Shown piece by piece: positions 1 through 5,034 of a DNA stretch of 5,034 nucleotides. This DNA comes from Chloracidobacterium sp. UBA7659. GTDB lineage: Bacteria; Acidobacteriota; Blastocatellia; Pyrinomonadales; Pyrinomonadaceae. How positions within the stretch are numbered: position 1 is the stretch's first letter; each line of letters opens with the position of its first letter. The stretch is taken from contig DLHV01000161.1 in NCBI GenBank assembly GCA_002483395.1, positions 1 through 5,034 on the forward strand. Direction: 5' to 3'. Below the pieces are notes generated by a model. The model did no database searches and was not told the origin of the DNA. It was given only the letters and a program-made list of their open reading frames with translations. A program made the position numbers and the translations under genes.

Positions 1-24
1 GTTGGTGTCGGAGTCGGTGTCGGA
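1..24 (-). repeat. Hexanucleotide-like tandem repeat encoding a Pro-Thr linker
   Basis: The first 23 bases are GTCGGW-type hexamers that encode alternating Pro and Thr on the minus strand (residues 663-669 of the protease). Such linkers separate domains in secreted enzymes. The repeat continues out of the window, so its copy number cannot be seen. Confidence 0.6.
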
Positions 25-2009
25 TCGGACGCCGCGATCTCAAAATCCGCGCCGGTTGCCTGATCGGAATTTAAGAGAAGTCCCCCCGTGAGTGACGAAC
101 CTATAAGTATTTGGGCTTCCGCCTGTGTATTTGTCGAGGTCGTCCCCAAAATATTTGTGCCGACGGCCGTGTTCACCTTGTCGAGCGAAAGTTTGATGGT
201 TATCTCGTTTCCGTTTATTTCACCGAAATCGGCCGGGCCGATCGTTTCCTGATTTTGCGTTCCGGTTGCGAGCGTCGTGATCTTTCCGTATTCGAAGGTC
301 GTCGCCGTTTCATCGATCGACGCGGAAACAAAAACCTCTGTTTGCCCAAAGGCCGAAGTCATCGTCCAGCGCATATTCGGCGTTTGCACCGATGCGTCCG
401 ACACTTTCAGGCGGTAAACGATCTGATTCGCCACGGCGTCATACTTGAAATAACCCTCGCGAATGTCCTGGGCGGTCGTGCCCAATTGGTCGTCCGCTGG
501 ATCGACGATCTGCGGTGCGTTCGGATCGTCCGACGGGAAGAGATCAGCCGGGTGTGGTACGAGCGACAACGACATTGCAGTGCGAACGGCGTTGTGGGCA
601 TCGACGTAACCGGCGCCGACGACACGTTCCTCGTATGGCATCGGCGTCGCCGTCTGCCGAAGGATCGTGACGATCTCGTCCGGTGTCAAAAGCGGGTTCG
701 CTTCCATCATCAAAGCAACAATTCCGCTCACTTGAGGCGTCGAAAAACTCGTCCCCTGCGAAGTTGTGTAATAGGGAAGAAAGGCGGGCGGGATTGTCGA
801 TAGATCGTTGGCACCGACAAAAACCGGAAGCGTCCCGGCAACGTTGGTTACTCCCGGGGCCTTCGAACGCGTGCTTTTGATATCGACTCCGGAACCTATG
901 ATGTCGGGCCGCAGATTCGGCGCAACCGACGGGTCGGCTGGCTGTCCGGCGGTGTCGCTGCCAGTTCCATTGTTCTCGCCGCGTGAGGAGAAGCCGGCGG
1001 GAGTGCCCAAACCTTGTTTTTCGCCCGCAGCTACCGAAATGACCCAGGGAGCCACTGAAAAAGGATTGATCGCTCCAGGTGTGTCGCCAACCGAATCAAT
1101 GCCATTTCCGGCCGCGAATACAACGGTGATGTTTCGGTCGTGCATCATGCGAGTGGCCGTGTTTATCGGGTCGTTCGGATCGTAGGGGTAATTTGCGACT
1201 ACGTCGCCCCAGGAGTTATTGCAGACCCGGATGTTGTATCTGAATTGATTTACGAGCGTGTATTCCATCGCCTGTACGATCGCGTATGTCGTTAACCCGT
1301 AGTCGTTGCCCGCTCTGATCCCGATCAATTTAGCTCCCGGCGCCATTCCCTGATACAGCCCGCCGGATGCCGCACCCGTACCGGCCGTAACGCCCGCTCC
1401 GAATGTGCCGTGACCGCCCTCGATGTCCGAGATTGGGACGTTTTCGACCGGGACGATCGGCAGGAAACCTGACGGCGGTTCCACCGGCACGTCGGCAGTA
1501 GCGAAATACACGTTTTGGGTAACATTCTGTCCAAGCTGTAGATCGGGGTGCGTCGCGTCGATTCCGGTGTCGATGTAGGCAACACCGACATTCCTGCCCG
1601 ATACGGGGAGGCCCTGGTTCAGAGCCGTCACCTGCATATCGCGAATCAGATTTTCGATGCCAGTGATAGTTCGGCCTTCGCGGTCAAACAGCTCAAAGCG
1701 GCGGTTTGCATAAAGCGAACGGACGCCGCTCTTTGTCTTTAAGGCGTTGAACTGCGTCCTGTTGATCTTCGTCAAAATCATCGGCAGTTGCTGCAGATAT
1801 CGTCCGCCCGAAATGCCGAGCGATTGCAGCATCAGGAAATCGGCACTCGACACCTGGTGGTCAAACGTAATGACGACCGGCGTCAGGACGAGCGGCGAAG
1901 CGTTGACCTGGCTGGACAGCAAGCCGTCAATGGACGGAGCCGCATGGACCGAGATGCCGACGGCGATTGTAAAAACAGCAGCTGCAAACAAATTGACGAT
2001 TTTTCTCAT
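1..2009 (-). CDS. Secreted subtilisin-like serine protease (peptidase family S8), 3' end outside window
   Basis: An uninterrupted minus-strand frame runs from ATG at 2009 off the left edge: 669 codons, no stop. The start is supported by GGGGAG (2018-2023) 8 nt upstream. Residues 1-24 form a signal peptide (MRK, hydrophobic core, likely cleavage in VHA-A), so the product is exported. Residues ~40-110 (VVITFD..., then KINRTQFNALKTKSGVRSLY) resemble an I9-type inhibitory propeptide. The catalytic domain has all S8 signatures: Asp147 in VAYIDTGID, His200 in GGHGTFGAGV, oxyanion Asn302 in VVFAAGN and Ser421 in GTSFSTPQVSG, followed by the LL-TPDEI-x-LR helix and a GAGYVDAHNAV end. A Pro-rich insert (~171-193) lies between Asp and His. 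Residues ~498-657 form a beta-rich region starting DPADDQ, then PTPTPTP at 663-669, presumably linking to a further module. An active endoprotease acting outside the cytoplasm is inferred; the substrate is unknown. It is transcribed away from the FG-GAP gene. Confidence 0.95.
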   Translation of the reverse strand, partial: MRKIVNLFAAAVFTIAVGISVHAAPSIDGLLSSQVNASPLVLTPVVITFDHQVSSADFLMLQSLGISGGRYLQQLPMILTKINRTQFNALKTKSGVRSLYANRRFELFDREGRTITGIENLIRDMQVTALNQGLPVSGRNVGVAYIDTGIDATHPDLQLGQNVTQNVYFATADVPVEPPSGFLPIVPVENVPISDIEGGHGTFGAGVTAGTGAASGGLYQGMAPGAKLIGIRAGNDYGLTTYAIVQAMEYTLVNQFRYNIRVCNNSWGDVVANYPYDPNDPINTATRMMHDRNITVVFAAGNGIDSVGDTPGAINPFSVAPWVISVAAGEKQGLGTPAGFSSRGENNGTGSDTAGQPADPSVAPNLRPDIIGSGVDIKSTRSKAPGVTNVAGTLPVFVGANDLSTIPPAFLPYYTTSQGTSFSTPQVSGIVALMMEANPLLTPDEIVTILRQTATPMPYEERVVGAGYVDAHNAVRTAMSLSLVPHPADLFPSDDPNAPQIVDPADDQLGTTAQDIREGYFKYDAVANQIVYRLKVSDASVQTPNMRWTMTSAFGQTEVFVSASIDETATTFEYGKITTLATGTQNQETIGPADFGEINGNEITIKLSLDKVNTAVGTNILGTTSTNTQAEAQILIGSSLTGGLLLNSDQATGADFEIAASDPTPTPTP

Positions 2010-2042
2010 TACTTTTTCTCCCCAAGAGTTTTCAGGCTAATA

Positions 2043-2093
2043 TGCCGCAAGGTTACCCCCGACCACTTGAGAAATACTTGAGCCAGACTTGAG
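2043..2093 (-). promoter_or_regulatory. Three-copy 11-bp-phased CTCAAG regulatory site upstream of the protease
   Basis: Read on the minus strand, CTCAAG occurs at 2093-2088, 2082-2077 and 2071-2066, each separated by 5 nt, so the period is exactly 11 bp. The two gene-proximal copies with their spacer form CTCAAGTATTTCTCAAG, which recurs exactly at 2654-2670. After 15 nt comes TTGCGGCA (2050-2043), also shared with that second site. The last repeat ends 56 nt before the protease ATG. Same-face direct repeats of this period are known for OmpR/PhoB-type response regulators, so an activator or operator site is the likeliest role. A clear -10 box is not evident, although CATATT (2044-2039) is a weak candidate. 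The regulator itself is not in the window. Confidence 0.65.
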
Positions 2094-2109
2094 TTTAATT
2101 GAACAACAA

Positions 2110-2135
2110 AAAAGCACCCGCGATTGGGTGCTTTT
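2110..2135 (-). terminator. Rho-independent terminator (10-bp stem, 6-nt loop)
   Basis: AAAAGCACCC (2110-2119) pairs perfectly with GGGTGCTTTT (2126-2135) around the loop GCGATT. On the minus strand the stem is followed by a run of six T (2113-2108), and on the plus strand by TTTTGTATT, so the minus direction is better but both are possible. No intact gene ends just before it on either strand. It lies immediately upstream of the protease regulatory site, where it would insulate that gene from readthrough. Confidence 0.7.
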
Positions 2136-2254
2136 GTATTGCGCGAATTGTCGGGCGGCTTACGGATTAATCGTGACATACGTCGGGTCGATTCAGCCCG
2201 AATATTCTCAAGTGCGCCTTACACTTGCGTAGATGCAGGCTGGACCCGTCCGGA

Positions 2255-2286
2255 TGCGCCCCGCACTTAGCCATGTGCGCGGCGCA
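2255..2286. repeat. Hairpin: 11-bp stem, 8-nt loop
   Basis: TGCGCC (2255-2260) pairs with GGCGCA (2281-2286) and CGCAC (2262-2266) pairs with GTGCG (2275-2279). Only C2261 opposite C2280 is unpaired, and the loop is TTAGCCAT. There is no T-run on either side, so this is not a simple terminator. Confidence 0.6.
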
Positions 2287-2314
2287 CCTTGCGGCAGGCT
2301 AGGCCGTGTCGCTG

Positions 2315-2402
2315 CTACGGGCGGAAACGCGAGTGTGAACGAGCGTGCCTTCGTCGCCAGCATCGGATGCACGCTCCCTAACGGTCGCGTTTCTGCCCGT
2401 AG
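2315..2402. repeat. Long two-tier inverted repeat (18-bp outer, 8-bp inner stem)
   Basis: The 18-nt arm CTACGGGCGGAAACGCGA (2315-2332) matches the reverse complement of 2385-2402 at 17 of 18 positions. The single difference still allows G-U pairing if the plus strand is transcribed. Inside it, GAGCGTGC (2341-2348) pairs with GCACGCTC (2369-2376). The two stems are separated by 8 nt on both sides and enclose a 20-nt loop. This symmetry is far beyond chance for an 88-bp stretch and points to a palindromic mobile repeat or a folded RNA. Confidence 0.65.
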
Positions 2403-2470
2403 GCTCCGGGCGGAAGGCAGATGTTTATTGAGTTTCAGCTGATGTTTACCGGCATTCGGTAAGATTGCAC

Positions 2471-2504
2471 AGCCACGTAGCGGCGGAATGCCTTTAGCCG
2501 TGGG
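2471..2504. repeat. REP-like palindrome with GTAG tetranucleotide
   Basis: CCACG (2473-2477) pairs with CGTGG (2499-2503). Inside, GC (2480-2481) pairs with GC (2497-2498) and GGC (2482-2484) with GCC (2490-2492) around the loop GGAAT, leaving TA and TTTA bulges. GTAG lies at 2477-2480 and the 3' arm contains CTTTAGCCGTGGGG. A GTAG beside an imperfect palindrome is the hallmark of REP sequences mobilised by RAYT (TnpA-REP) transposases of the IS200/IS605 superfamily, and this is the basis of the call. No such transposase gene is in the window. Confidence 0.5.
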
Positions 2505-2510
2505 GTTTCA

Positions 2511-2653
2511 ATCGACGGCCGACTTTTGTCACTGGTAAATAGTACTGCCGCAAAAATTCCCACGAAGTTCGCCAGGAAATTCGCGTTCCGAGATAGAGTT
2601 TTCAGCCTGGTCGTATCGTCTACGCCCAGGTTTCCCCCGTCAACGGCACAAAT
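2511..2653. other. Intergenic stretch without recognisable features
   Basis: I find no convincing coding region, hairpin or RNA gene here. Short frames exist on both strands but have no Shine-Dalgarno sequence and no recognisable protein features. It ends at the regulatory repeat of the FG-GAP gene. Confidence 0.5.
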
Positions 2654-2696
2654 CTCAAGTATTTCTCAAGGCGCCTTGGATAAGGTGATTGCGGCA
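2654..2696 (+). promoter_or_regulatory. Two-copy 11-bp-phased CTCAAG regulatory site upstream of the FG-GAP gene
   Basis: CTCAAGTATTTCTCAAG at 2654-2670 is identical to the protease site, in the orientation that points to the plus-strand gene. The second half-site overlaps a perfect 12-bp palindrome CAAGGCGCCTTG (2667-2678), which the protease copy lacks. TTGCGGCA follows at 2689-2696, 18 nt after the repeat (15 nt in the protease copy). The distance from the repeat to the ATG at 2798 is 127 nt, so a long 5' leader is expected. The -10 box is not clear; A/T-rich sequence lies at 2697-2708. It is likely bound by the same regulator as the left-hand site. Confidence 0.6.
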
Positions 2697-2785
2697 CGAA
2701 AAAATAATTGCTGACACGCGATTTCGAGATTGTCAGAATATTTACATCTGATCTCTCGATAACTTTAAACAATTCAGTTCGTCCC

Positions 2786-2790
2786 AGGAG
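2786..2790 (+). promoter_or_regulatory. Ribosome binding site that fixes the FG-GAP gene start
   Basis: AGGAG lies 7 nt before the ATG at 2798. The frame is open further upstream to a TTG at 2708, but that position has no such site, and starting at 2798 puts a clean signal/anchor sequence near the N-terminus. Confidence 0.85.
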
Positions 2791-2797
2791 ATTTATT

Positions 2798-3898
2798 ATG
2801 TCTCTGACCGGTTTGCTCGCAGCAGAAAATCGCAAAAAGCTTATTGTAAGCACATCCGCGCTCGTCCTCGTCTCGCTAGTCGCTCTTGGAGCGATGGCGA
2901 AAAACGGCTGGCTGCCATCGACCGACCCGCTGACCGGCCAAAAGACCGGCTGGTTCGGATCAAAAAGCTCCCCTCCTTACGAAGGAGGGGTGGCCGCGTC
3001 TCGCGGACGGGGTGGTTCTCTCGATCCGGCTCCGCCGCCATCAGCCACGCCGCAACTTTCGCGCGAATATTTATATGCTGGCCAAAAATTATTGGCTGTC
3101 GAAGACGCAAACGCCAACGCCGCCCCGCCCGCCGATCTCGCCGTCTGGCGGCCATCCACTGGGCAATGGTGGGTTCTCGGCGGCCCGGGTTCGGCCCAGA
3201 CAAACGCATCGTGGGGGCAGGCGGGCGATATTCCCGTTCCGGGCGACTACGACGGCGACGGCAAGACGGATTTCTCGATATTCAGGCCGTCGAACTACCA
3301 GTGGTACATTATCTTCAGCAGCAACAACGTAATCTCAAATTACGAGTTCGGAGCGGTGGGCGACAAACCGGCCCAGGCCGATTACGACGGCGATGGGCGA
3401 ACCGATGCCGCTGTTTTCCGTCCTTCGAATAACAATTGGTACGTACTCGGCACGACCAACGGTTTTTATTACAGCACCTGGGGCGATTCCGGCGACATCC
3501 CGGTTTCAGCCGATTACGACGGCGACGGCCGGGCCGACATCTCCGTCTGGCGCGGCTCGAACAAGACTTTTTATTCGGTCAACAGCAGCAACGGCAATAT
3601 CCAGACAATTACCTTTACCCAATCGAGCACGCAGCCGGTCTGTGGCGACTACGACGGCGACGGCAAAGCCGACTTTGCAGTAAGAAGCGGCAACACCTGG
3701 ACCATTCGTAAAAGCTCGAATACTCAAATAGATACGATCACGCCTACGTGGGAACAAGCCGCCGACACGCCCGTCCCGAACGACTACGACGGCGACGGCA
3801 ATTGGTACATCCGCCAAAGCGCCACCAACGGCTCCCTCCGCCAACAAGCCTGGGGCCAAAGCGGCGACATCCCCGTCCCAGCTTTATACAGAAGGTAG
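2798..3898 (+). CDS. Secreted or membrane-anchored FG-GAP/VCBS-type repeat protein
   Basis: This is a complete frame of 366 residues. Residues 12-34 are a basic start (RKK) plus hydrophobic segment ending AMA, so it is exported, either cleaved after Ala34 or left as an anchor. Residues ~35-110 are a low-complexity, Pro-rich linker that includes residues encoded by a palindromic DNA repeat. From Ala112 on, units of 44-45 residues follow the pattern AVWRPSxxxWYV...WGxxGDIPVPxDYDGDG(K/R)(T/A)D. Asp-rich loops DYDGDG start at residues 150, 195, 239, 284 and 329, resembling calcium-binding loops of FG-GAP/VCBS beta-propeller blades. The last unit is 34 residues, lacking about 11 after DYDGDG, and the protein ends GDIPVPALYRR. 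A propeller-like surface or extracellular binding protein is inferred; the ligand is unknown and no catalytic motif is visible. It may be co-transcribed with the RHS gene 85 bp downstream, as no terminator is evident between them. Confidence 0.9.
   Translation: MSLTGLLAAENRKKLIVSTSALVLVSLVALGAMAKNGWLPSTDPLTGQKTGWFGSKSSPPYEGGVAASRGRGGSLDPAPPPSATPQLSREYLYAGQKLLAVEDANANAAPPADLAVWRPSTGQWWVLGGPGSAQTNASWGQAGDIPVPGDYDGDGKTDFSIFRPSNYQWYIIFSSNNVISNYEFGAVGDKPAQADYDGDGRTDAAVFRPSNNNWYVLGTTNGFYYSTWGDSGDIPVSADYDGDGRADISVWRGSNKTFYSVNSSNGNIQTITFTQSSTQPVCGDYDGDGKADFAVRSGNTWTIRKSSNTQIDTITPTWEQAADTPVPNDYDGDGNWYIRQSATNGSLRQQAWGQSGDIPVPALYRR
2966..3017. repeat. Small palindromic repeat element lying in frame within the FG-GAP gene
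   Basis: CCCCTCCTT (2970-2978) and AAGGAGGGG (2982-2990) form a perfect 9-bp stem around ACG. TGG and a second stem CCGCG/CGCGG (2994-2998/3002-3006) with loop TCT follow, then ACGGGGTGGTT. This CCCCTCCTT-AAGGAGGGG-TGG-stem-GGGGTGGTT layout resembles dispersed intergenic repeats that I recall from many bacterial genomes. Here it codes for SSPPYEGGVAASRGRGGS (residues 57-74) in the linker between the anchor and the repeats, a place that tolerates insertions. That it is an insertion is inferred; no duplicated target site is obvious. Confidence 0.65.
3245..3898 (+). repeat. Tandem ~135-bp repeats encoding the DYDGDG units
   Basis: The segment coding for DYDGDG begins at 3245, 3380, 3512, 3647 and 3782, at intervals of 135, 132, 135 and 135 bp. 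The loop DNA is nearly identical between copies (GACTACGACGGCGACGGCAA at 3245, 3647 and 3782), while the intervening sequence has diverged. The final interval, to the aligned ALY codons at 3881, is 33 bp short. Identity is high enough at the loops to allow slippage or recombination between units. Confidence 0.85.
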
Positions 3899-3983
3899 TT
3901 ATCGAGTAGGCCGGAGACAGAGTGATGTGTAATCGCAAACTTTTACGGACAGGATTTCCGAATCGAAATTGAGGAATTTGTTT
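3899..3983 (+). other. Short intergenic gap between the FG-GAP and RHS genes
   Basis: These 85 bp contain no strong stem with a T-run and no copy of the CTCAAG motif. The only landmark is GAGGA (3971-3975), 8 nt before the RHS start, which acts as its ribosome binding site. Co-transcription with the FG-GAP gene is therefore plausible but not shown. Confidence 0.5.
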
Positions 3984-5034
3984 ATGAAGAGAATCGTGTG
4001 GTCGGCATTAACAGTATTTGCGGTTATTGGCTTCAGCTTCGGGCAGGGCGCAGGCAATGAGAGAGCCGCCGACCGCACGTTGCGCGGGAGTGGACGCGTC
4101 AATGCTTCTACGCTAGGGATGGAATTCGACCTTCCCTTAGGCAGCTATTCGGGCCGCGGCATCAACGTTCCGATAAATCTTAGCTATTCCTCTAAACTTT
4201 GGCGCATGCAGTATACGGGTAATTCAAATATTCCGGGAAGCCAATCCAGCCCTTGCGATCCTGAGTATGAAGCACGATTTTCCGAAAATTCCGCGTCGGG
4301 TTGGACGACCAGCATGGCGGTGCCGTATATCGAGTACATCGGCGTGTCGGGACATTACGACGGTAATGGGAAACCAATGAGCACGACGAGTGATGTGGAC
4401 TGCCCGGGATACGGCGGCGGCGGTTCGCCAAGTATCAATTATATTCGGAGGCTGATGGTTCATCTTCCGGGTGGAGAGACACACGAGCTTCGTCCCGACG
4501 ATATCGCAATAACCGCTGCTTCGAGTGGAAGCAGCGGGACCAGTCCCTACAACGGCGACAACTGGAATGCGACGTATTACGCAGCCGACAGCTCGAATCT
4601 TAAGTACGTGCAGGACGCGGCCACGAGTACTTTCAAGCTTTTGATGCCCGACGGCTCTTTTTACAATTTTGACGCCACGACTCCGCACGGACAAAACAGG
4701 AAAGCCACTAAATTTACCGACCGCAACGGAAACTTCACAACTTACTACGGACCCGGGAGTGTCGATTCGAACGGCGTTACTCATCCTAACGGCTACTGGA
4801 AAGATACGTTGGGCAGAAATATATCTATTCCGCTTGGAAATACACAGGTAACAACGGCCGGAAATCCGCAAATTTATTCAATGCCGGGAATGACGGGAAC
4901 TTACAAATTTCAGTGGAAACTATTAAAGGGCAGCACGGCCACGGAAAGCGGGTTGACAAATTTCTCGCAGGATTTGAAGTATGGAGGGACTACTTACGTT
5001 TGCACACCTTCCGGTACACCGACTTACTGCACAC
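3984..5034 (+). CDS. Secreted RHS/YD-repeat family protein, N-terminal part only (3' end outside window)
   Basis: An open frame of 350 codons runs from ATG 3984 off the right edge, with GAGGA 8 nt upstream. Residues 1-20 (MKRI, then a hydrophobic stretch to FSFG) are a Sec-type signal peptide. Residues 44-73 (LGMEFDLPLGSYSGRGINVPINLSYSSKLW as overlapping motifs MEFDLPLG and INLSYSS) match the N-terminal beta region that precedes YD repeats in RHS-type proteins. MPDGSFYNFDA (221-231) and KFTDRNGNFTTYY (243-255) are the typical DG-x-x-x-x-F and DRNGN turns of this family. Full-length relatives usually exceed 1000 residues, with YD repeats, an RHS core and a variable C-terminal, sometimes toxic, module. 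None of these is in view, so toxin function cannot be judged. It has Cys at several positions, as is common in exported proteins. The family call is from recalled pattern, not a search. Confidence 0.8.
   Translation, partial: MKRIVWSALTVFAVIGFSFGQGAGNERAADRTLRGSGRVNASTLGMEFDLPLGSYSGRGINVPINLSYSSKLWRMQYTGNSNIPGSQSSPCDPEYEARFSENSASGWTTSMAVPYIEYIGVSGHYDGNGKPMSTTSDVDCPGYGGGGSPSINYIRRLMVHLPGGETHELRPDDIAITAASSGSSGTSPYNGDNWNATYYAADSSNLKYVQDAATSTFKLLMPDGSFYNFDATTPHGQNRKATKFTDRNGNFTTYYGPGSVDSNGVTHPNGYWKDTLGRNISIPLGNTQVTTAGNPQIYSMPGMTGTYKFQWKLLKGSTATESGLTNFSQDLKYGGTTYVCTPSGTPTYCT

Larger units (their letters stand above)
2209..2462. repeat. Hairpin-dense non-coding region, probable repeat element
   Basis: I see no credible gene here, but a chain of inverted repeats. 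CAAGTG/CACTTG lies at 2209-2214/2222-2227. An 11-bp stem with one C-C mismatch lies at 2255-2286. CGGC/GCCG lies at 2292-2306. A two-tier long hairpin lies at 2315-2402, and TTACCG/CGGTAA with a 5-nt loop at 2446-2462. The base composition is also more GC-rich than the adjoining stretch after 2510. It may be a dispersed palindromic repeat or a structured RNA. Other copies in the genome would decide between these. Confidence 0.45.

Noticed and set aside
111..803. 230-codon plus-strand frame antisense to the protease
   Set aside because: It is a shadow of the S8 gene. The opposite frame carries the full catalytic triad and signal peptide, while this one is Arg/His-rich with no family features.
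2207..2227. Single CTCAAG at 2207 as a third regulatory site
   Set aside because: It has no second half-site 11 bp away and forms part of the CAAGTG/CACTTG inverted repeat, so I treat it as part of the hairpin region.
2233..2442. 69-codon plus-strand frame in the hairpin region
   Set aside because: It has no Shine-Dalgarno sequence, its composition follows the inverted repeats, and its translation resembles no protein family. Repeat DNA explains it better.
2505..2513. GTTTCAATC, which resembles the end of some CRISPR repeats
   Set aside because: It occurs as a single copy, with no second repeat at spacer distance, so there is no array. It is just the flank of the REP-like palindrome.
2595..2605. 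AGAGTTTTCAG shared with the protease leader (2025-2035)
   Set aside because: An 11-mer match between two places in a 5-kb window is expected by chance a few times. It has no consistent orientation relative to genes, unlike the 17-mer.
2708..2797. Upstream extension of the FG-GAP gene from TTG 2708
   Set aside because: It has no ribosome binding site, while ATG 2798 has AGGAG at 7 nt. The extra 30 residues would also push the signal/anchor sequence away from the N-terminus.
2526..2853. Short frames on both strands around 2526-2714 and 2620-2853
   Set aside because: They lack ribosome binding sites, overlap the regulatory repeat and the FG-GAP gene start, and have no recognisable motifs.
4224..4871. 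215-codon minus-strand frame antisense to the RHS gene
   Set aside because: The plus frame has a signal peptide, a ribosome binding site and RHS-type motifs and stays open to the window edge. The minus frame has none of these.

Overview
The window reads as a chromosomal accessory region of a free-living, moderately GC-rich bacterium, and Acidobacteriota of the Blastocatellia/Pyrinomonadaceae type is the best guess. That guess is inference. It rests on secreted FG-GAP proteins built from ~45-residue units with the phrase GDIPVPxDYDGDGxxD, on Pro-Thr linkers in large secreted proteases, on RHS proteins with signal peptides, and on abundant small palindromic repeats. No taxonomic marker gene is present.

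Layout. (1) 1-2009, minus strand: a large secreted subtilisin-family (S8) protease with signal peptide, propeptide, complete Asp/His/Ser triad and a C-terminal beta-rich domain that enters a Pro-Thr linker at the window edge. Its end lies outside the window. (2) 2010-2797: about 790 bp between divergent genes. From left to right it holds the protease leader and a three-copy direct-repeat regulatory site, a rho-independent terminator, a hairpin-dense non-coding stretch (about 2209-2462), a REP-like palindrome carrying GTAG (2471-2504), a featureless stretch, and a second copy of the regulatory site facing the right-hand genes. (3) 2798-3898, plus strand: a secreted or membrane-anchored FG-GAP/VCBS-type repeat protein with five DYDGDG calcium-binding-type loops and a small palindromic repeat element inside its reading frame. 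(4) 3984-5034, plus strand: the N-terminal 350 residues of a secreted RHS/YD-repeat family protein that continues beyond the window.

The most informative signal is regulatory. The 17-mer CTCAAGTATTTCTCAAG occurs exactly twice, once upstream of the protease on the minus strand and once upstream of the FG-GAP gene on the plus strand, each time pointing toward its gene. It is a direct repeat with an 11-bp period. The protease copy has a third in-phase CTCAAG, and both copies are followed 15-18 nt later by TTGCGGCA. This suggests that one regulator controls both divergent units, and so a set of secreted proteins (protease, FG-GAP protein and probably the RHS protein 85 bp downstream). The functional link between the proteins is inference; the repeat geometry is visible directly.
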